Shown piece by piece: positions 7,872-15,729 of a DNA stretch of 22,004 bases (position 1 is the first letter of the stretch; each line of letters begins with the position of its first letter). This stretch comes from an uncultured Nitrospinaceae bacterium (GTDB lineage: Bacteria; Nitrospinota; Nitrospinia; Nitrospinales; VA-1): NCBI GenBank assembly GCA_913043155.1, contig CAJWLY010000008.1, forward strand, positions 1 to 22,004. Reading direction: 5' to 3'. Under the pieces are notes generated by a model. The model was not told where the DNA came from. It did no database searches and saw nothing but the letters and a program-made list of their open reading frames with translations. A program made the position numbers and the translations under genes.

Positions 7872-7898
7872 CCAGTTTTTTGTGATTTTTATAACTGG
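7872..7898. terminator. Weak hairpin between convergent genes, possible terminator
   Basis: ccagtt (7872-7877) and aactgg (7893-7898) pair around a T-rich loop, with short outer complementarity. It sits in the 61-base space between the LOG gene and the convergent nfu-type gene. The stem is short and AT-rich and lacks a clean T-run, so the call is weak. Confidence 0.3.
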
Positions 7899-7909
7899 AT
7901 GAAGACTGA

Positions 7910-8611
7910 TTATTGCGCTTGGACGATGAGATCGGGGTGGAGGGAGTCTTTGAGAAAGGTTTCGATGTAGCTCAGGGTTCCGGTGGTGGAACTGGGGCAG
8001 GTGCCGCAGGCGCCTTGGTAATGAATCTTCACCACGTTGCCTTCGATGCCCAGTACGTCGAGCCCGCCCCCGTCGTTGGCCAAGGCCGGTCGGATGGCCT
8101 GGTCGAGCATCGCTTCGATGATGAGAGCCTTTTCCTCCTCATTGCAGTTGGGGAAGTCTTCCTTGTGAAACTTGTCCAGAATCGATTCGGACTCAGCCTC
8201 CGCGGGTTTTTCCTCGTCTGGGGTTTCATAAAAGGTGATTTTCTTTTCGATGGTTTCTCCGATTTTTTCAAAAACCGTGTGCCAGCCTACTGTTTCCGAT
8301 TTGGTGACGGTGACGAAATTTTCCTTGAGATAAATGTTTTCCACCCCAAAGATTTGAAACAACGCCTCGGCAAAGGGATCACCCTTGGCATCCTCGGCGC
8401 TTTCAAACGTACGGGTGCCGGATGCGATTACAGGTGCGCTGATGACGAACTGAAATGCGTGCGGGTTGGGAGTGGGTTGGACGCGCAGAACGTGAAACTC
8501 ACCAGACTTTTCGGAGCCGGACGAGGTGGTGGGCTGATCAGAAACCCCATTGGTTTTTTCCTCAGCGGGGATGCCGAACCATTCTTCAAGCCAATTGCGG
8601 AACTTACTCAT
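7910..8611 (-). CDS. Nfu-type iron-sulfur cluster scaffold/carrier protein
   Basis: A 233-residue protein expected to carry an Fe-S cluster and pass it to apo-enzymes. Residues about 40-130 form an Nfu N-terminal domain (VQPTPNPHAFQFVISAPVI, then FAEALFQIFGVENIYLKENF). An acidic linker follows, then the NifU C-terminal domain (about 160-233) with RPALANDGGGLDVLGIEG and the cluster-binding CxxC, Cys202 and Cys205, in ACGTCPSS. The 39 residues before the first domain are low-complexity after a short helix (FRNWLEEWFGI). There is no ISC or SUF operon nearby. dut lies upstream on the same strand, but a promoter-like pair stands directly ahead of this gene, so it may be transcribed on its own. Confidence 0.92.
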   Translation of the reverse strand: MSKFRNWLEEWFGIPAEEKTNGVSDQPTTSSGSEKSGEFHVLRVQPTPNPHAFQFVISAPVIASGTRTFESAEDAKGDPFAEALFQIFGVENIYLKENFVTVTKSETVGWHTVFEKIGETIEKKITFYETPDEEKPAEAESESILDKFHKEDFPNCNEEEKALIIEAMLDQAIRPALANDGGGLDVLGIEGNVVKIHYQGACGTCPSSTTGTLSYIETFLKDSLHPDLIVQAQ

Positions 8612-8670
8612 CGGATTCTCTTCGAGCGTGGGTGGTCAGGGTGAGGCGCCTTGCTGCATGCCTTTTGTTT

Positions 8671-8699
8671 AATAAACATCATATGAGATGCTTTGTCAA
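8671..8699 (-). promoter_or_regulatory. Candidate sigma-70-type promoter for the nfu-type gene
   Basis: On the minus strand, a perfect TTGACA (8699-8694) is followed after 17 bases by TTTATT (8676-8671, four of six consensus). Transcription would start about 50 bases before the ATG at 8611. Confidence 0.5.
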
Positions 8700-8887
8700 A
8701 GAGAAAGGGCTTGCGTGAGGTCGAGGGATGCCGGGGTCTTTTTGAATGCATCGAACCCCTTGCCGTCAAACAATGCCAAGACAACACGTCAGACGCCGAT
8801 TGATCCCGCGAATAGTCACTGATACCTCCCCCCCTAAACCAGTTTGATTTTCGATTGATTGATGGCGATTTCCATGGCCGGTGAACC

Positions 8888-9316
8888 CTAGGCTCCGGTC
8901 GAGCCGAATCCGTCATCGTTGCGCGAGGTGCCGTCCAATTCATCTACGGGGAGGAAGTTGATGTTTTCTACTTTCTGCACCAAAAGCTGGGCGATGCGGT
9001 CGCCGGCCTGGATCGGAAAATCTTCATCCGAGTGATTAAACAGGAGGACTTTGACTTCACCTCGATACTGAGCATCAACCACTCCCGCTCCACAGTCGAT
9101 AGAGTGGCTGACTGCGAGTCCGCTTCGTGGCCAGATGAGTCCAACATGCCCTTCAGGCAGGGCTAGGCGGAGCCCTGTGGAAACCAGACATTTTCCGCGC
9201 GAAGGTACCACAGCCTTTGCTGATGCCATAAGGTCTGCCCCTGCATCTCCGGGGTGGGAATAAGCTGGCACGAACGGCCCCGTTACCTTGCACACTTTTC
9301 GTGTGGATGAATCCAT
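8888..9316 (-). CDS. dut: Deoxyuridine 5'-triphosphate nucleotidohydrolase (dUTPase)
   Basis: Dut hydrolyses dUTP to dUMP and pyrophosphate, keeping uracil out of DNA and supplying dUMP for thymidylate. The 142-residue length is typical of the homotrimeric enzyme. All five motifs are present in order: HPGDAGADL (21-29), PRSGLAVSHSI (63-73), GVVDAQYRGEV (78-88, with catalytic Asp81 and uracil-stacking Tyr84), GDRIAQLLVQKV (105-116), and RNDDGFGSTG (132-141) with the conserved phenylalanine and glycine-rich P-loop-like tail. The ATG at 9316 has AGGGG eight bases upstream. A large non-coding gap lies upstream. Confidence 0.96.
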   Translation of the reverse strand: MDSSTRKVCKVTGPFVPAYSHPGDAGADLMASAKAVVPSRGKCLVSTGLRLALPEGHVGLIWPRSGLAVSHSIDCGAGVVDAQYRGEVKVLLFNHSDEDFPIQAGDRIAQLLVQKVENINFLPVDELDGTSRNDDGFGSTGA

Positions 9317-9533
9317 GGCATACCCCTGACGTATACAGGTTGATCGGGAAGCTCACTATAATCGAAGTGGACCGGTCGAGCAAGGTGGAGCTGGTGGGAG
9401 GAAAGCGAAAAAAATATCGGCCTAAAGGTGATCGAAAAGCCCGCCCCGGCAGAACCCTGGAACCTTGACTTAAGGCAGTCAAACACTGCAAAAAACCCTT
9501 AACATCCTGCCCTTGACGGAGCTGAGAAGCCTT

Positions 9534-9558
9534 AAATCAAAATCCCGCCGCGGGCGGG
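9534..9558 (-). terminator. Rho-independent terminator, minus strand
   Basis: cccgcc (9544-9549) and ggcggg (9553-9558) form a perfect 6-bp GC stem with a three-base loop. On the minus strand it is followed by ATTTTGATTT; on the plus strand there is no T-run. It therefore ends a minus-strand transcript just after the nested inverted repeats and upstream of dut. Confidence 0.6.
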
Positions 9559-9968
9559 CTCTAAAAACCAAAGAGAGGAGGCGGGTTACTATTCCATCGC
9601 GCGGAACGAAACGAACCGCAGACGATGGGCAAAAGAGTTCCCATGGTACGCCGCTTGGGGGAAAATCCGTTCGCCGATGATGCTAAGAAGGTTCGGCCGA
9701 CGCTCACTGCATTTGGGGGATTGGGAAGGGGACTGAAGCTTGAGTGCTTCCCACCGGCAACAGCGCCGGTCATGTCCAAATTTAGGGGACGCACCGTACC
9801 ATCCATGGGAACACCTTTCCTAGTAACCCGCCGTAGGTGGGTTTCAGAATCGTCTAGCTTGTCGCACTGCATCTCTTTAATGCCTTCCACTATTCATCGT
9901 CCTCTATATTTACTGAGAGAAGAAGCCTGAATCTAATTAGGCAGACCATATCCTTTATATTGTATGTC
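9534..9968 (-). ncRNA. Candidate structured non-coding RNA, family not recognised
   Basis: Read on the minus strand, the region has nested complementary arms: P1, 12 perfect pairs (9821-9832 with 9580-9591); P2, 13 pairs with a four-base bulge (9796-9812 with 9637-9649); a hairpin at 9595-9627 (catcg/cgatg plus gcgg/ccgc); P4, nine positions with one mismatch (9786-9794 with 9744-9752) stacked on a perfect 6-bp hairpin (9753-9758 with 9765-9770); and a 5-bp stem (9673-9677 with 9693-9697). All are mutually compatible. A promoter-like pair lies at 9975-10003 and a terminator at 9534-9558, implying an RNA of about 430 bases. I looked for and did not find the conserved sequences of RNase P RNA, tmRNA, 6S or SRP RNA. 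The ends are estimates; strand is chosen from the terminator. Confidence 0.45.
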
Positions 9969-9974
9969 GAGCAA

Positions 9975-10003
9975 ACGCTAGCACCACATATTGTGCCTGT
10001 CAA
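9975..10003 (-). promoter_or_regulatory. Candidate promoter for the structured RNA
   Basis: On the minus strand TTGACA (10003-9998) is followed after exactly 17 bases by TAGCGT (9980-9975), which is weak as a -10 box (three of six) but preceded by TG one base upstream (an extended -10, TGCTAGCGT). Transcription would begin near 9968. Confidence 0.4.
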
Positions 10004-10197
10004 GGCATAAATTTTAAGTCAGGGGGCGTTTTCTAATAAATTCTTATAATTCAGTATGTTATGATGTAAAAAACTTTTTGTCTTCTGCCAAGGTGAGGGT
10101 GATAATACTACCTGTCGGGTACTGAAGTATCACAGCGGCTGTATATAGTAGTCTAGGGAAGGGAAGAGCGGGGTGGGTAAAGGTTTGGAGGCTAAAT

Positions 10198-11979
10198 TCA
10201 GCCCGTGGAGAGTTTCCTCTTGAATTTATCGATATTATCTGGGATCTCGTCCAGAAACCGTTTTTTGATGGTATAGGTCCCTAATTTTTCGCCTACCCTC
10301 GAATAGTGAAGCCTTGGAAAGTCCGGCACCGGATTGCCCACCTCCACGTGACCTTGGGTTTGGTTGTTTTTATCCCATAAATAAACCATGAGCCGGGGGT
10401 GGTTGAACCCTGTGACCTCATCGTCGGGAGGGGATGAAACGATGGATTCAAATTCCAAGGCGTTCAGCGTCCAGAGGATGTCGTTACCGATGAACCCCTG
10501 GATGGGGTCGACTCGTTCGGGCTGGGTGAGGCGCCATCCCGTTCCAGACCTTTTCAATTCGAAGGTCTGGTTTGGATAGCGAACTTCGATCCGTTCGATT
10601 TCCTCCTTCTTGAACCCGAGGAGTGTCCGGTCTTTCAAGTCGTGTAGGGAACGAAATATTTTTTCCACATCTGTCGTCTTAAGGGTAAACACGGCCTTCT
10701 CACCCGTACGCTGTGCAAAATGGTGGGTTTTTTCCGTGGTTAACTCGCCCAGACTGAGCGACCAATCCTTTCCGTTTTTGTCGGTTACGATCAATTTTTT
10801 TTTGGGTGGACCCAAGCCGAAGGGCTTGAGGTCTGTTGTGGATGTTTTGATGAACTCCACGACACGGATGTCCTTCAAATCAAACAGTAGGTTGTTGACC
10901 GCTGCCGAGTTAGCGTGCTCTTTAACCGGATGCTCAAGGGTCCATTTCTGTTTATCTTCCTCGTTGCGAACGATGCGGATATCTTCACCTTCAGCACGAA
11001 TAGCGAGTGAAGCCACCTCATCCTCTTTGAGGTCGAGGAGGGTTTTCTTCATGAAATCCACTAGGCGACTGTTGTTCAACCTGTCAAAGAACTCCCTGTC
11101 AATAGCGAAGACATTTTCTCCACTCACAGTTTTCGCGTAGTACCCCTCGTCTTTTTCGATGCCGACCAGCAGGGAAAATGGTGTATCTGATTTTGAATCG
11201 GTCAGGATCAGGCGAAGTGTGGGCTGATCCAATCCAAAAGGAGCCAGAGTTTCCGGTTGTTCATCGATAAACTTTTTGATACGAGCTGCCCGTATGGTGT
11301 TGATGAGGTTCAGAATTTCATCCGCATCCCCCCGTGCGGTGCTGACTCCTTCCGATAAGTTCCAGGTGTCCTCTTGTTTTTCGAAGATCAGGGTTTTCCC
11401 GTTACGTACACATTCCAACTTAATAACCTGCGAAGTATCGAATGTGAGAATGGCCTTATCGCGCAGTTCATAAACCGAGAGATCCAGTTGGTTCCGCGCA
11501 ATACTTGCGGTCAGAACCTTCTCTTCACCGGCTCGCGTCAGATAAATTTTACCTCCCATCGGGTGGTCATCACCGATACGGATCCCTTTCTCTTTTCCGT
11601 TTTTTAAGGAAAGGGAGATTTGCAGGGAAGGGGTATCCAGGCCAAATACTGAGATATCTGCAGGTGTTTCTTCAACTACCCTGGCGAAATTAAGTTGCTT
11701 GAGAAGGGAAAGAAAGTTTGAAACGGTGGTCGAGTCGCCCGAAGCCTCGACGGGTTCGGTCATTTTCCATTCGTTAGCACCGACTTGTTTTAATATAATC
11801 GGACCATTCTTTCCAGAGAGGGTCAGCGACGTCACGTCTTCCGCCTCAAATAGGAGAACTTTTTCCGATCGGGCCTTTTCTTCCTTTTGACGTTTTTCAG
11901 TAGGGACGTCGACCAGGAAATGATAAAGAACGAGGCCGATGAAGGCTGCGGTCAGCCAGATCGTTCCTTTAAACTTCAT
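10198..11979 (-). CDS. DUF4340 protein with four tandem repeats, membrane-anchored
   Basis: The best start is the ATG at 11979: it overlaps the stop of the upstream gldG-like gene as ATGA and has GGAGGAG seven to eight bases upstream. An earlier in-frame start at 12000 is possible but unlikely. That gives 593 residues. Residues about 4-23 form one transmembrane or signal-anchor helix, so the rest is probably extracytoplasmic. The body is four units of about 137 residues, each with a W-containing strand and a PFGLDxP-like turn: VFGLDTP (111-117), PFGLDQP (247-253), PFGLGPP (386-392), VTGFNHP (522-528). DUF4340 proteins commonly follow GldG-like genes; their biochemical role is not established. 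Here it is the last gene of the ABC operon. Confidence 0.88.
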   Translation of the reverse strand: MKFKGTIWLTAAFIGLVLYHFLVDVPTEKRQKEEKARSEKVLLFEAEDVTSLTLSGKNGPIILKQVGANEWKMTEPVEASGDSTTVSNFLSLLKQLNFARVVEETPADISVFGLDTPSLQISLSLKNGKEKGIRIGDDHPMGGKIYLTRAGEEKVLTASIARNQLDLSVYELRDKAILTFDTSQVIKLECVRNGKTLIFEKQEDTWNLSEGVSTARGDADEILNLINTIRAARIKKFIDEQPETLAPFGLDQPTLRLILTDSKSDTPFSLLVGIEKDEGYYAKTVSGENVFAIDREFFDRLNNSRLVDFMKKTLLDLKEDEVASLAIRAEGEDIRIVRNEEDKQKWTLEHPVKEHANSAAVNNLLFDLKDIRVVEFIKTSTTDLKPFGLGPPKKKLIVTDKNGKDWSLSLGELTTEKTHHFAQRTGEKAVFTLKTTDVEKIFRSLHDLKDRTLLGFKKEEIERIEVRYPNQTFELKRSGTGWRLTQPERVDPIQGFIGNDILWTLNALEFESIVSSPPDDEVTGFNHPRLMVYLWDKNNQTQGHVEVGNPVPDFPRLHYSRVGEKLGTYTIKKRFLDEIPDNIDKFKRKLSTG

Positions 11980-13556
11980 AGGCGGCGTCTCCTCCACCAC
12001 TTCCGTGCTCCCACGAACAGGACGCAGATGGGAACGATGATGGTTCCCAGTGTGAAGATGAAGATTCCCTGTGCCCGCGTGAGCATGAGCGGGGTGTTCT
12101 TTCGCTCTTTGGGGCGAATGGAAATGAGGTTTTCTTCCTCGGCGAGATAGGATGCCGTATTGAGAAATAGATCGCCGTTTCCGGAAAAATTGAAATATTG
12201 GTTACTTGCGAAATCGGAATCACCAATGACCATCAGGTTGGCACGCTTGGCGCTCTTTTTTGTTACATCCGACTCTTGTTCTTTGCCGTGATCTTTGTCC
12301 TGCGTTGCGTTTCCTACAGCAATTTCCCGGCTGGCAAAGGCGGCTATTGGAACGGGTCCTTTCAAATCTATTCCCTCATTGAACTGGGCTTTACCCGCGT
12401 TGATGGCAGCCATATCCGTTTCACCCCAACTGTTGACCCCGGTCTGTAGGATTTCAGTGACCTTGATCCCTTCCGCCGTGCCCGGTTTCACCGCGCGTAA
12501 AAGAGGGAAGATTGTGGCGAGGGTAAAATCCCGGGTGATTTCATGAACCACGTACTGGCTAACAACCGGCGCGGTATAATCCCCGCCAAACAATTTGGAT
12601 AAGGGATCAATAACAAGAGTTTCAGGCACTTCGATCCCCCATCGTTTTAGTAGTTCCTCCATCCCGAACTCCGACTGTGGGTCGACAAGTAAAAAGATCG
12701 ACCCGCCTTCGTTGAGATAGGTCTCGATGATTTCCTGTTCTTCCGCAAGCACAGGTTTTTCCGGCCCGGGGATCACCAGAAGCTGTGTGTCTGCGGGGAT
12801 TTCTCCTGTTTGCAAGAGGAGCAGTTTTTCCACTTTGAACCCGTCTCGTTCCAAAGCTTCTTTTGCGGTGGACAGGCCCGGGTTGTCGGAATCGTCGATA
12901 CGCTTTTCGCCGTGGCCATCCAGAAATCGAATCACTTTTTGTTCGTCCTTGATAACTTTAAGGATTCCATTGACAAGGTTTTCTTCATTAGGGTCTTTTA
13001 TCTTGGACTCCTTTTTACCGCTTTCGAGAACCACGGTTCCATAGGTAGTGATGCCATATTGTTTGGTGATGGCTGGGCTTTTGTCTGGGTCGACGTAAGA
13101 TAGGTCGATTTTATCTGAAAGTTCCAGGAAACTTTGCACCTGATCCTGGAACACATTCTTTCCCTGTGATTCCGTTTGAAAGAATGCTGTCATCTTGACT
13201 TCTCTTGGAAGCGATCTGAGTACCTTCTCGGTTTGTGGCGATAGGGTATAGAAGCCGGTCTCGGTGAAGTCGAACTGCTGTTTATGCCGGAAAGCGATCA
13301 GGTTGACGAAAATCAGAATACCGAGAAATACCGAGAGCAGGATTAGGGAGTTGGTCCCGTGTACGGCGATACGGGTTTTCATGGCGCGGACAACGGTTCT
13401 TCTTTCCACGATGCCGAAGAACAAGCCGTTTAGAGCCGCTAAACCCAGAAGCACGAATGTAGGTGTTGCCTGGTCAGGTGCGATGACGTATATGAATAAT
13501 CCGCTGAATGCGAAAAACAGTGCGAGCCAAGCGGCGATACGGGAGGTGGTTTTCAT
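11976..13556 (-). CDS. GldG-like auxiliary component of an ABC transporter
   Basis: A 526-residue member of the family of ABC auxiliary proteins named after gliding-motility GldG. Three hydrophobic helices lie at the N-terminus (about 7-26, 32-49, 70-90) and one near the C-terminus (about 497-518), followed by a strongly basic end (RKWWRRRRL). Between them is a large extracytoplasmic domain with recognisable family phrases: FTETGFYTLSPQTEKVLRSL, TYGTVVLESG, IRFLDGHGEKRIDD, LLVIPGPEKPVLAEEQEII, YLNEGGSIFLLVDP and LMVIGDSDFASNQYF. The ATG at 13556 lies four bases after the permease stop, with AGGTGGAGG covering the permease's last codons. In Bacteroidetes GldA, GldF and GldG serve gliding; in other phyla the substrate is unknown. 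Confidence 0.92.
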   Translation of the reverse strand: MKTTSRIAAWLALFFAFSGLFIYVIAPDQATPTFVLLGLAALNGLFFGIVERRTVVRAMKTRIAVHGTNSLILLSVFLGILIFVNLIAFRHKQQFDFTETGFYTLSPQTEKVLRSLPREVKMTAFFQTESQGKNVFQDQVQSFLELSDKIDLSYVDPDKSPAITKQYGITTYGTVVLESGKKESKIKDPNEENLVNGILKVIKDEQKVIRFLDGHGEKRIDDSDNPGLSTAKEALERDGFKVEKLLLLQTGEIPADTQLLVIPGPEKPVLAEEQEIIETYLNEGGSIFLLVDPQSEFGMEELLKRWGIEVPETLVIDPLSKLFGGDYTAPVVSQYVVHEITRDFTLATIFPLLRAVKPGTAEGIKVTEILQTGVNSWGETDMAAINAGKAQFNEGIDLKGPVPIAAFASREIAVGNATQDKDHGKEQESDVTKKSAKRANLMVIGDSDFASNQYFNFSGNGDLFLNTASYLAEEENLISIRPKERKNTPLMLTRAQGIFIFTLGTIIVPICVLFVGARKWWRRRRL

Positions 13557-13560
13557 TACG

Positions 13561-14328
13561 TTACCTCCACCTTGATGATTCGAGCACTCGATAGGTTAGA
13601 AACAGCCCGAAAAGGATGAACGAAAAATAATAAATCAGATCACTCGTGTCCATCAGCCCTTTAAGAAAATGCTCCAGGTGCGTGATGAGTGAAAGGTATT
13701 CCAGCACCTGTCCCAGACCGGGTCCCGCAGCCTGAGCACCCCAACCAATGATCCACATGAATAGAGCCAGCCCAAAGCTGATGACAGCCGCAATGATTTG
13801 GTTGTCCGTCAGCGAAGACGCAAACAGACCCATTGAAACGTAGCACCCTGACATGAGGAGCATGCCCAGGTAACCGGTGAGGATGGGCCCGGCTTCAGGC
13901 TGACCGACCAACATCAGGTATCCGGTCGAGTAAGCCGAGAGCAGGATCATCACCCCTACCACGGTCATGCAGGCTAGAAACTTGCCGAGAATAATTTCCC
14001 TCAGGTGAACTGGCGAAGATAAAAGGAGAGGGAAGGTTTTCGCTCTTCTTTCTTCAGCGAAACTCCGCATCGTGATCAGTGGGATGATGAGAAGCAGGAT
14101 GACCGCCGTATTGTGGAATGAGGGTTCGATTACCATCTCATTCAGGTTCAGTCCAGCAGCCATACCGCGAAACTGCTGCGACTGAAAGCTTTGAAGGCTG
14201 AAAAAACTAAGGATGTTGGAAAAAATAAATCCGTAAAGAATCAGAAAGACCGTGGTCACAACATAAAATACAGGTGAACTGAAAAACGAACCCAGATCTC
14301 TTTTGGCGACGATCCATGTGTTCTTCAT
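13561..14328 (-). CDS. ABC-2 type permease (GldF-like)
   Basis: A 255-residue integral membrane protein with about six hydrophobic segments, for example VFYVVTTVFLILYGFIFSNI, TAVILLLIIPLITM, FLACMTVVGVMILLSAYSTG, LMSGCYVSMGLFAS, IIAAVISFGLALFMWIIGW and LIYYFSFILFGLFLTY. It carries the ABC-2 family loop RSFAEERRAKTFPLLLSSP after the second segment, which contacts the ATPase. Its start overlaps the ATPase stop (ATGA, positions 14328-14325), so translation is coupled and the two subunits are made together. It should form the channel of the transporter with the ATPase upstream and the GldG-like protein downstream. Confidence 0.93.
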   Translation of the reverse strand: MKNTWIVAKRDLGSFFSSPVFYVVTTVFLILYGFIFSNILSFFSLQSFQSQQFRGMAAGLNLNEMVIEPSFHNTAVILLLIIPLITMRSFAEERRAKTFPLLLSSPVHLREIILGKFLACMTVVGVMILLSAYSTGYLMLVGQPEAGPILTGYLGMLLMSGCYVSMGLFASSLTDNQIIAAVISFGLALFMWIIGWGAQAAGPGLGQVLEYLSLITHLEHFLKGLMDTSDLIYYFSFILFGLFLTYRVLESSRWR

Positions 14329-15260
14329 AGGTTCACCTCGTTTTCTTCCAAAGTCAGTTTGAGGAAGATGTCTTCCAGTGTCACCGAAGCAGGGGTGAGT
14401 TCGACGATGCCCCAGCCTTGGTCCAGAGCCAGTTTGGCGACGGCGTCCTGAATATTAGCGTGTGGTTCGCATTCGATGACGAACTGTTCGTCTTCTTGCT
14501 GAGTGACTGCGACAACTCTGCTCAACGCGTTCAGTTTATCGATGGTCCCGACGTCGGCCTGCCGCACTCTCAAAAATAATCGGTCTCCCTTGCGTAACCG
14601 GGCGGTCAGAGCTTCTAGGGAATCAACCGCAGCGATTTCCCCGTCGTTTAGAATGATGACCCGTTTACAGATTTGCGTGATTTCGGGAAGAATGTGAGAG
14701 CTCAGGATAATCGTGTGCGATGCGGCCAGCTCCTGGATCAGCTTTCGGATTTCGATAATCTGAATTGGGTCCAACCCGATGGTTGGTTCATCAAGGATGA
14801 GAATATCCGGGTCATGTATCAGGGCCTGTGCAATTCCGACCCGTTGCTGAAAACCTTTAGACAGGCGGCCGACGATCCGGTTGCGGACCTCCGTGAGAGA
14901 ACATTTTTCAACTACTCGATCTACCGCCAGGGCAGTGTGGGTTTTAGGAACGTTGCGGATTCTTGCGGCAAATGCCAAGTAATCTGAAATCACCATATCG
15001 GAATACAGGGGAGGTGTTTCAGGAAGGTAGCCGATGAGTTTTCGGATTTCTAGCGACTGCTCGAAAACATCGAGCCCGCAGATCCGCGCGGTGCCGCTTG
15101 AGGCGGGCATAATGCAGGCAAGAATGTTCATCGTTGTAGTTTTCCCGGCTCCGTTTGGACCTAGGAATCCGATGACCTCACCCTTTTTGATCTGGAATGA
15201 CAGGTTTCGGATCGCCTCACGAGGACCATACGATTTGGAGAGCTGATCTACTTCAATCAT
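14325..15260 (-). CDS. ABC transporter ATP-binding protein (GldA/NatA-like)
   Basis: A 311-residue ATPase that powers the permease encoded next. Walker A GPNGAGKTT is at 34-42, the signature LSKGFQQR at 133-140, Walker B ILILDEP at 153-159 and the H-loop His189 in ILSSHILPE. The region after about residue 215 is the C-terminal extension usual for this subfamily of ABC-2 exporters. It is the first gene of a four-gene operon (ATPase, permease, GldG-like, DUF4340) with overlaps or a four-base gap throughout. The ATG at 15260 has AAAGG six bases upstream, and a good promoter-like pair stands at 15326-15354. Confidence 0.95.
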   Translation of the reverse strand: MIEVDQLSKSYGPREAIRNLSFQIKKGEVIGFLGPNGAGKTTTMNILACIMPASSGTARICGLDVFEQSLEIRKLIGYLPETPPLYSDMVISDYLAFAARIRNVPKTHTALAVDRVVEKCSLTEVRNRIVGRLSKGFQQRVGIAQALIHDPDILILDEPTIGLDPIQIIEIRKLIQELAASHTIILSSHILPEITQICKRVIILNDGEIAAVDSLEALTARLRKGDRLFLRVRQADVGTIDKLNALSRVVAVTQQEDEQFVIECEPHANIQDAVAKLALDQGWGIVELTPASVTLEDIFLKLTLEENEVNL

Positions 15261-15729
15261 ACAAAACCTTTGAACCGCAGAGTGTCCTGGCCGAAAAAAA
15301 CAGAAAGAGGAAACACCGAAGAACTATATAAAGAAGTTTTAAGAAATTTTTCAATGGAAAAACCTAGCATAAAAAAACAGTTTTTTTAAATAAAAAATTT
15401 TTAATCTTAATGATTATGAGGTGGTTTGGGTTCGGCTCACCGTAAACAGTGCTTCAGCTTTTCTTTCTAAGGTTGTGAGTAGATTTTTTGAGGGGAAAAC
15501 GGGAGTGGTTAGAACGAGGAGCCGAAATTGGTCGCCGCTTTGAGGTGATTAATGATATGCTCGACCAGCGAAATACCCATCAGATGGGGCTGGGGTTTCC
15601 CCGAAGGCGGACGAAATGCATTGGGGCCTATACGGCAGTGGCGCTTCGAACCATGGTCTGGATACGATTATGCATGTAGGTGTTATTCCGTCGGTTCCCG
15701 ACAAATTTATAATGTTCAGCACAGTGTGA
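15261..15729. other. 469-base gap; promoter at one end, unexplained open frame at the other
   Basis: The left part (15300-15420) is very AT-rich and carries the ABC operon promoter. The right part has a plus-strand frame open from 15556 to a TGA at 15727-15729 that abuts the ldcA ATG in the same frame; it includes EMHWGLYGSGASNHGLDTIM and VGVIPSVPDKFIMF. The first in-frame ATG is at 15616. I do not recognise it; it may be a small leader ORF or a decayed gene end. The opposite strand is also open here, which weakens the case. Confidence 0.45.
15326..15354 (-). promoter_or_regulatory. Candidate sigma-70-type promoter of the ABC operon
   Basis: On the minus strand TTGAAA (15354-15349) and TTATAT (15331-15326) are separated by exactly 17 bases in an AT-rich stretch. 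It would give a leader of about 60 bases before the ATPase ATG at 15260. Confidence 0.55.

Larger units (their letters stand above)
9317..10197. other. 881-base gap without a convincing protein gene
   Basis: ORFs exist on both strands, but none has recognisable family features. The long plus and minus ORFs at 9625-9930 and 9561-9890 overlie the same nested inverted repeats and are better explained by RNA structure. A 53-codon plus ORF at 9307-9468 has a very basic tail (KRKKYRPKGDRKARPGR), but its start overlaps the divergent dut. The part 10004-10197 is AT-rich and shows no feature I can name. Confidence 0.6.

Noticed and set aside
9307..9468. 53-codon plus ORF with a basic tail (KRKKYRPKGDRKARPGR)
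   Set aside because: It starts inside the divergent dut gene and has no clear ribosome site. It remains a weak possibility.
9580..9832. Retron-like arrangement of long inverted arms
   Set aside because: A retron needs a reverse transcriptase gene next to the RNA; none is present within the window.
9561..9890. 109-codon minus ORF, and the 101-codon plus ORF at 9625-9930
   Set aside because: Both overlie the same nested inverted repeats, have odd composition and no family features. RNA structure explains the region better, although coding was not formally excluded.
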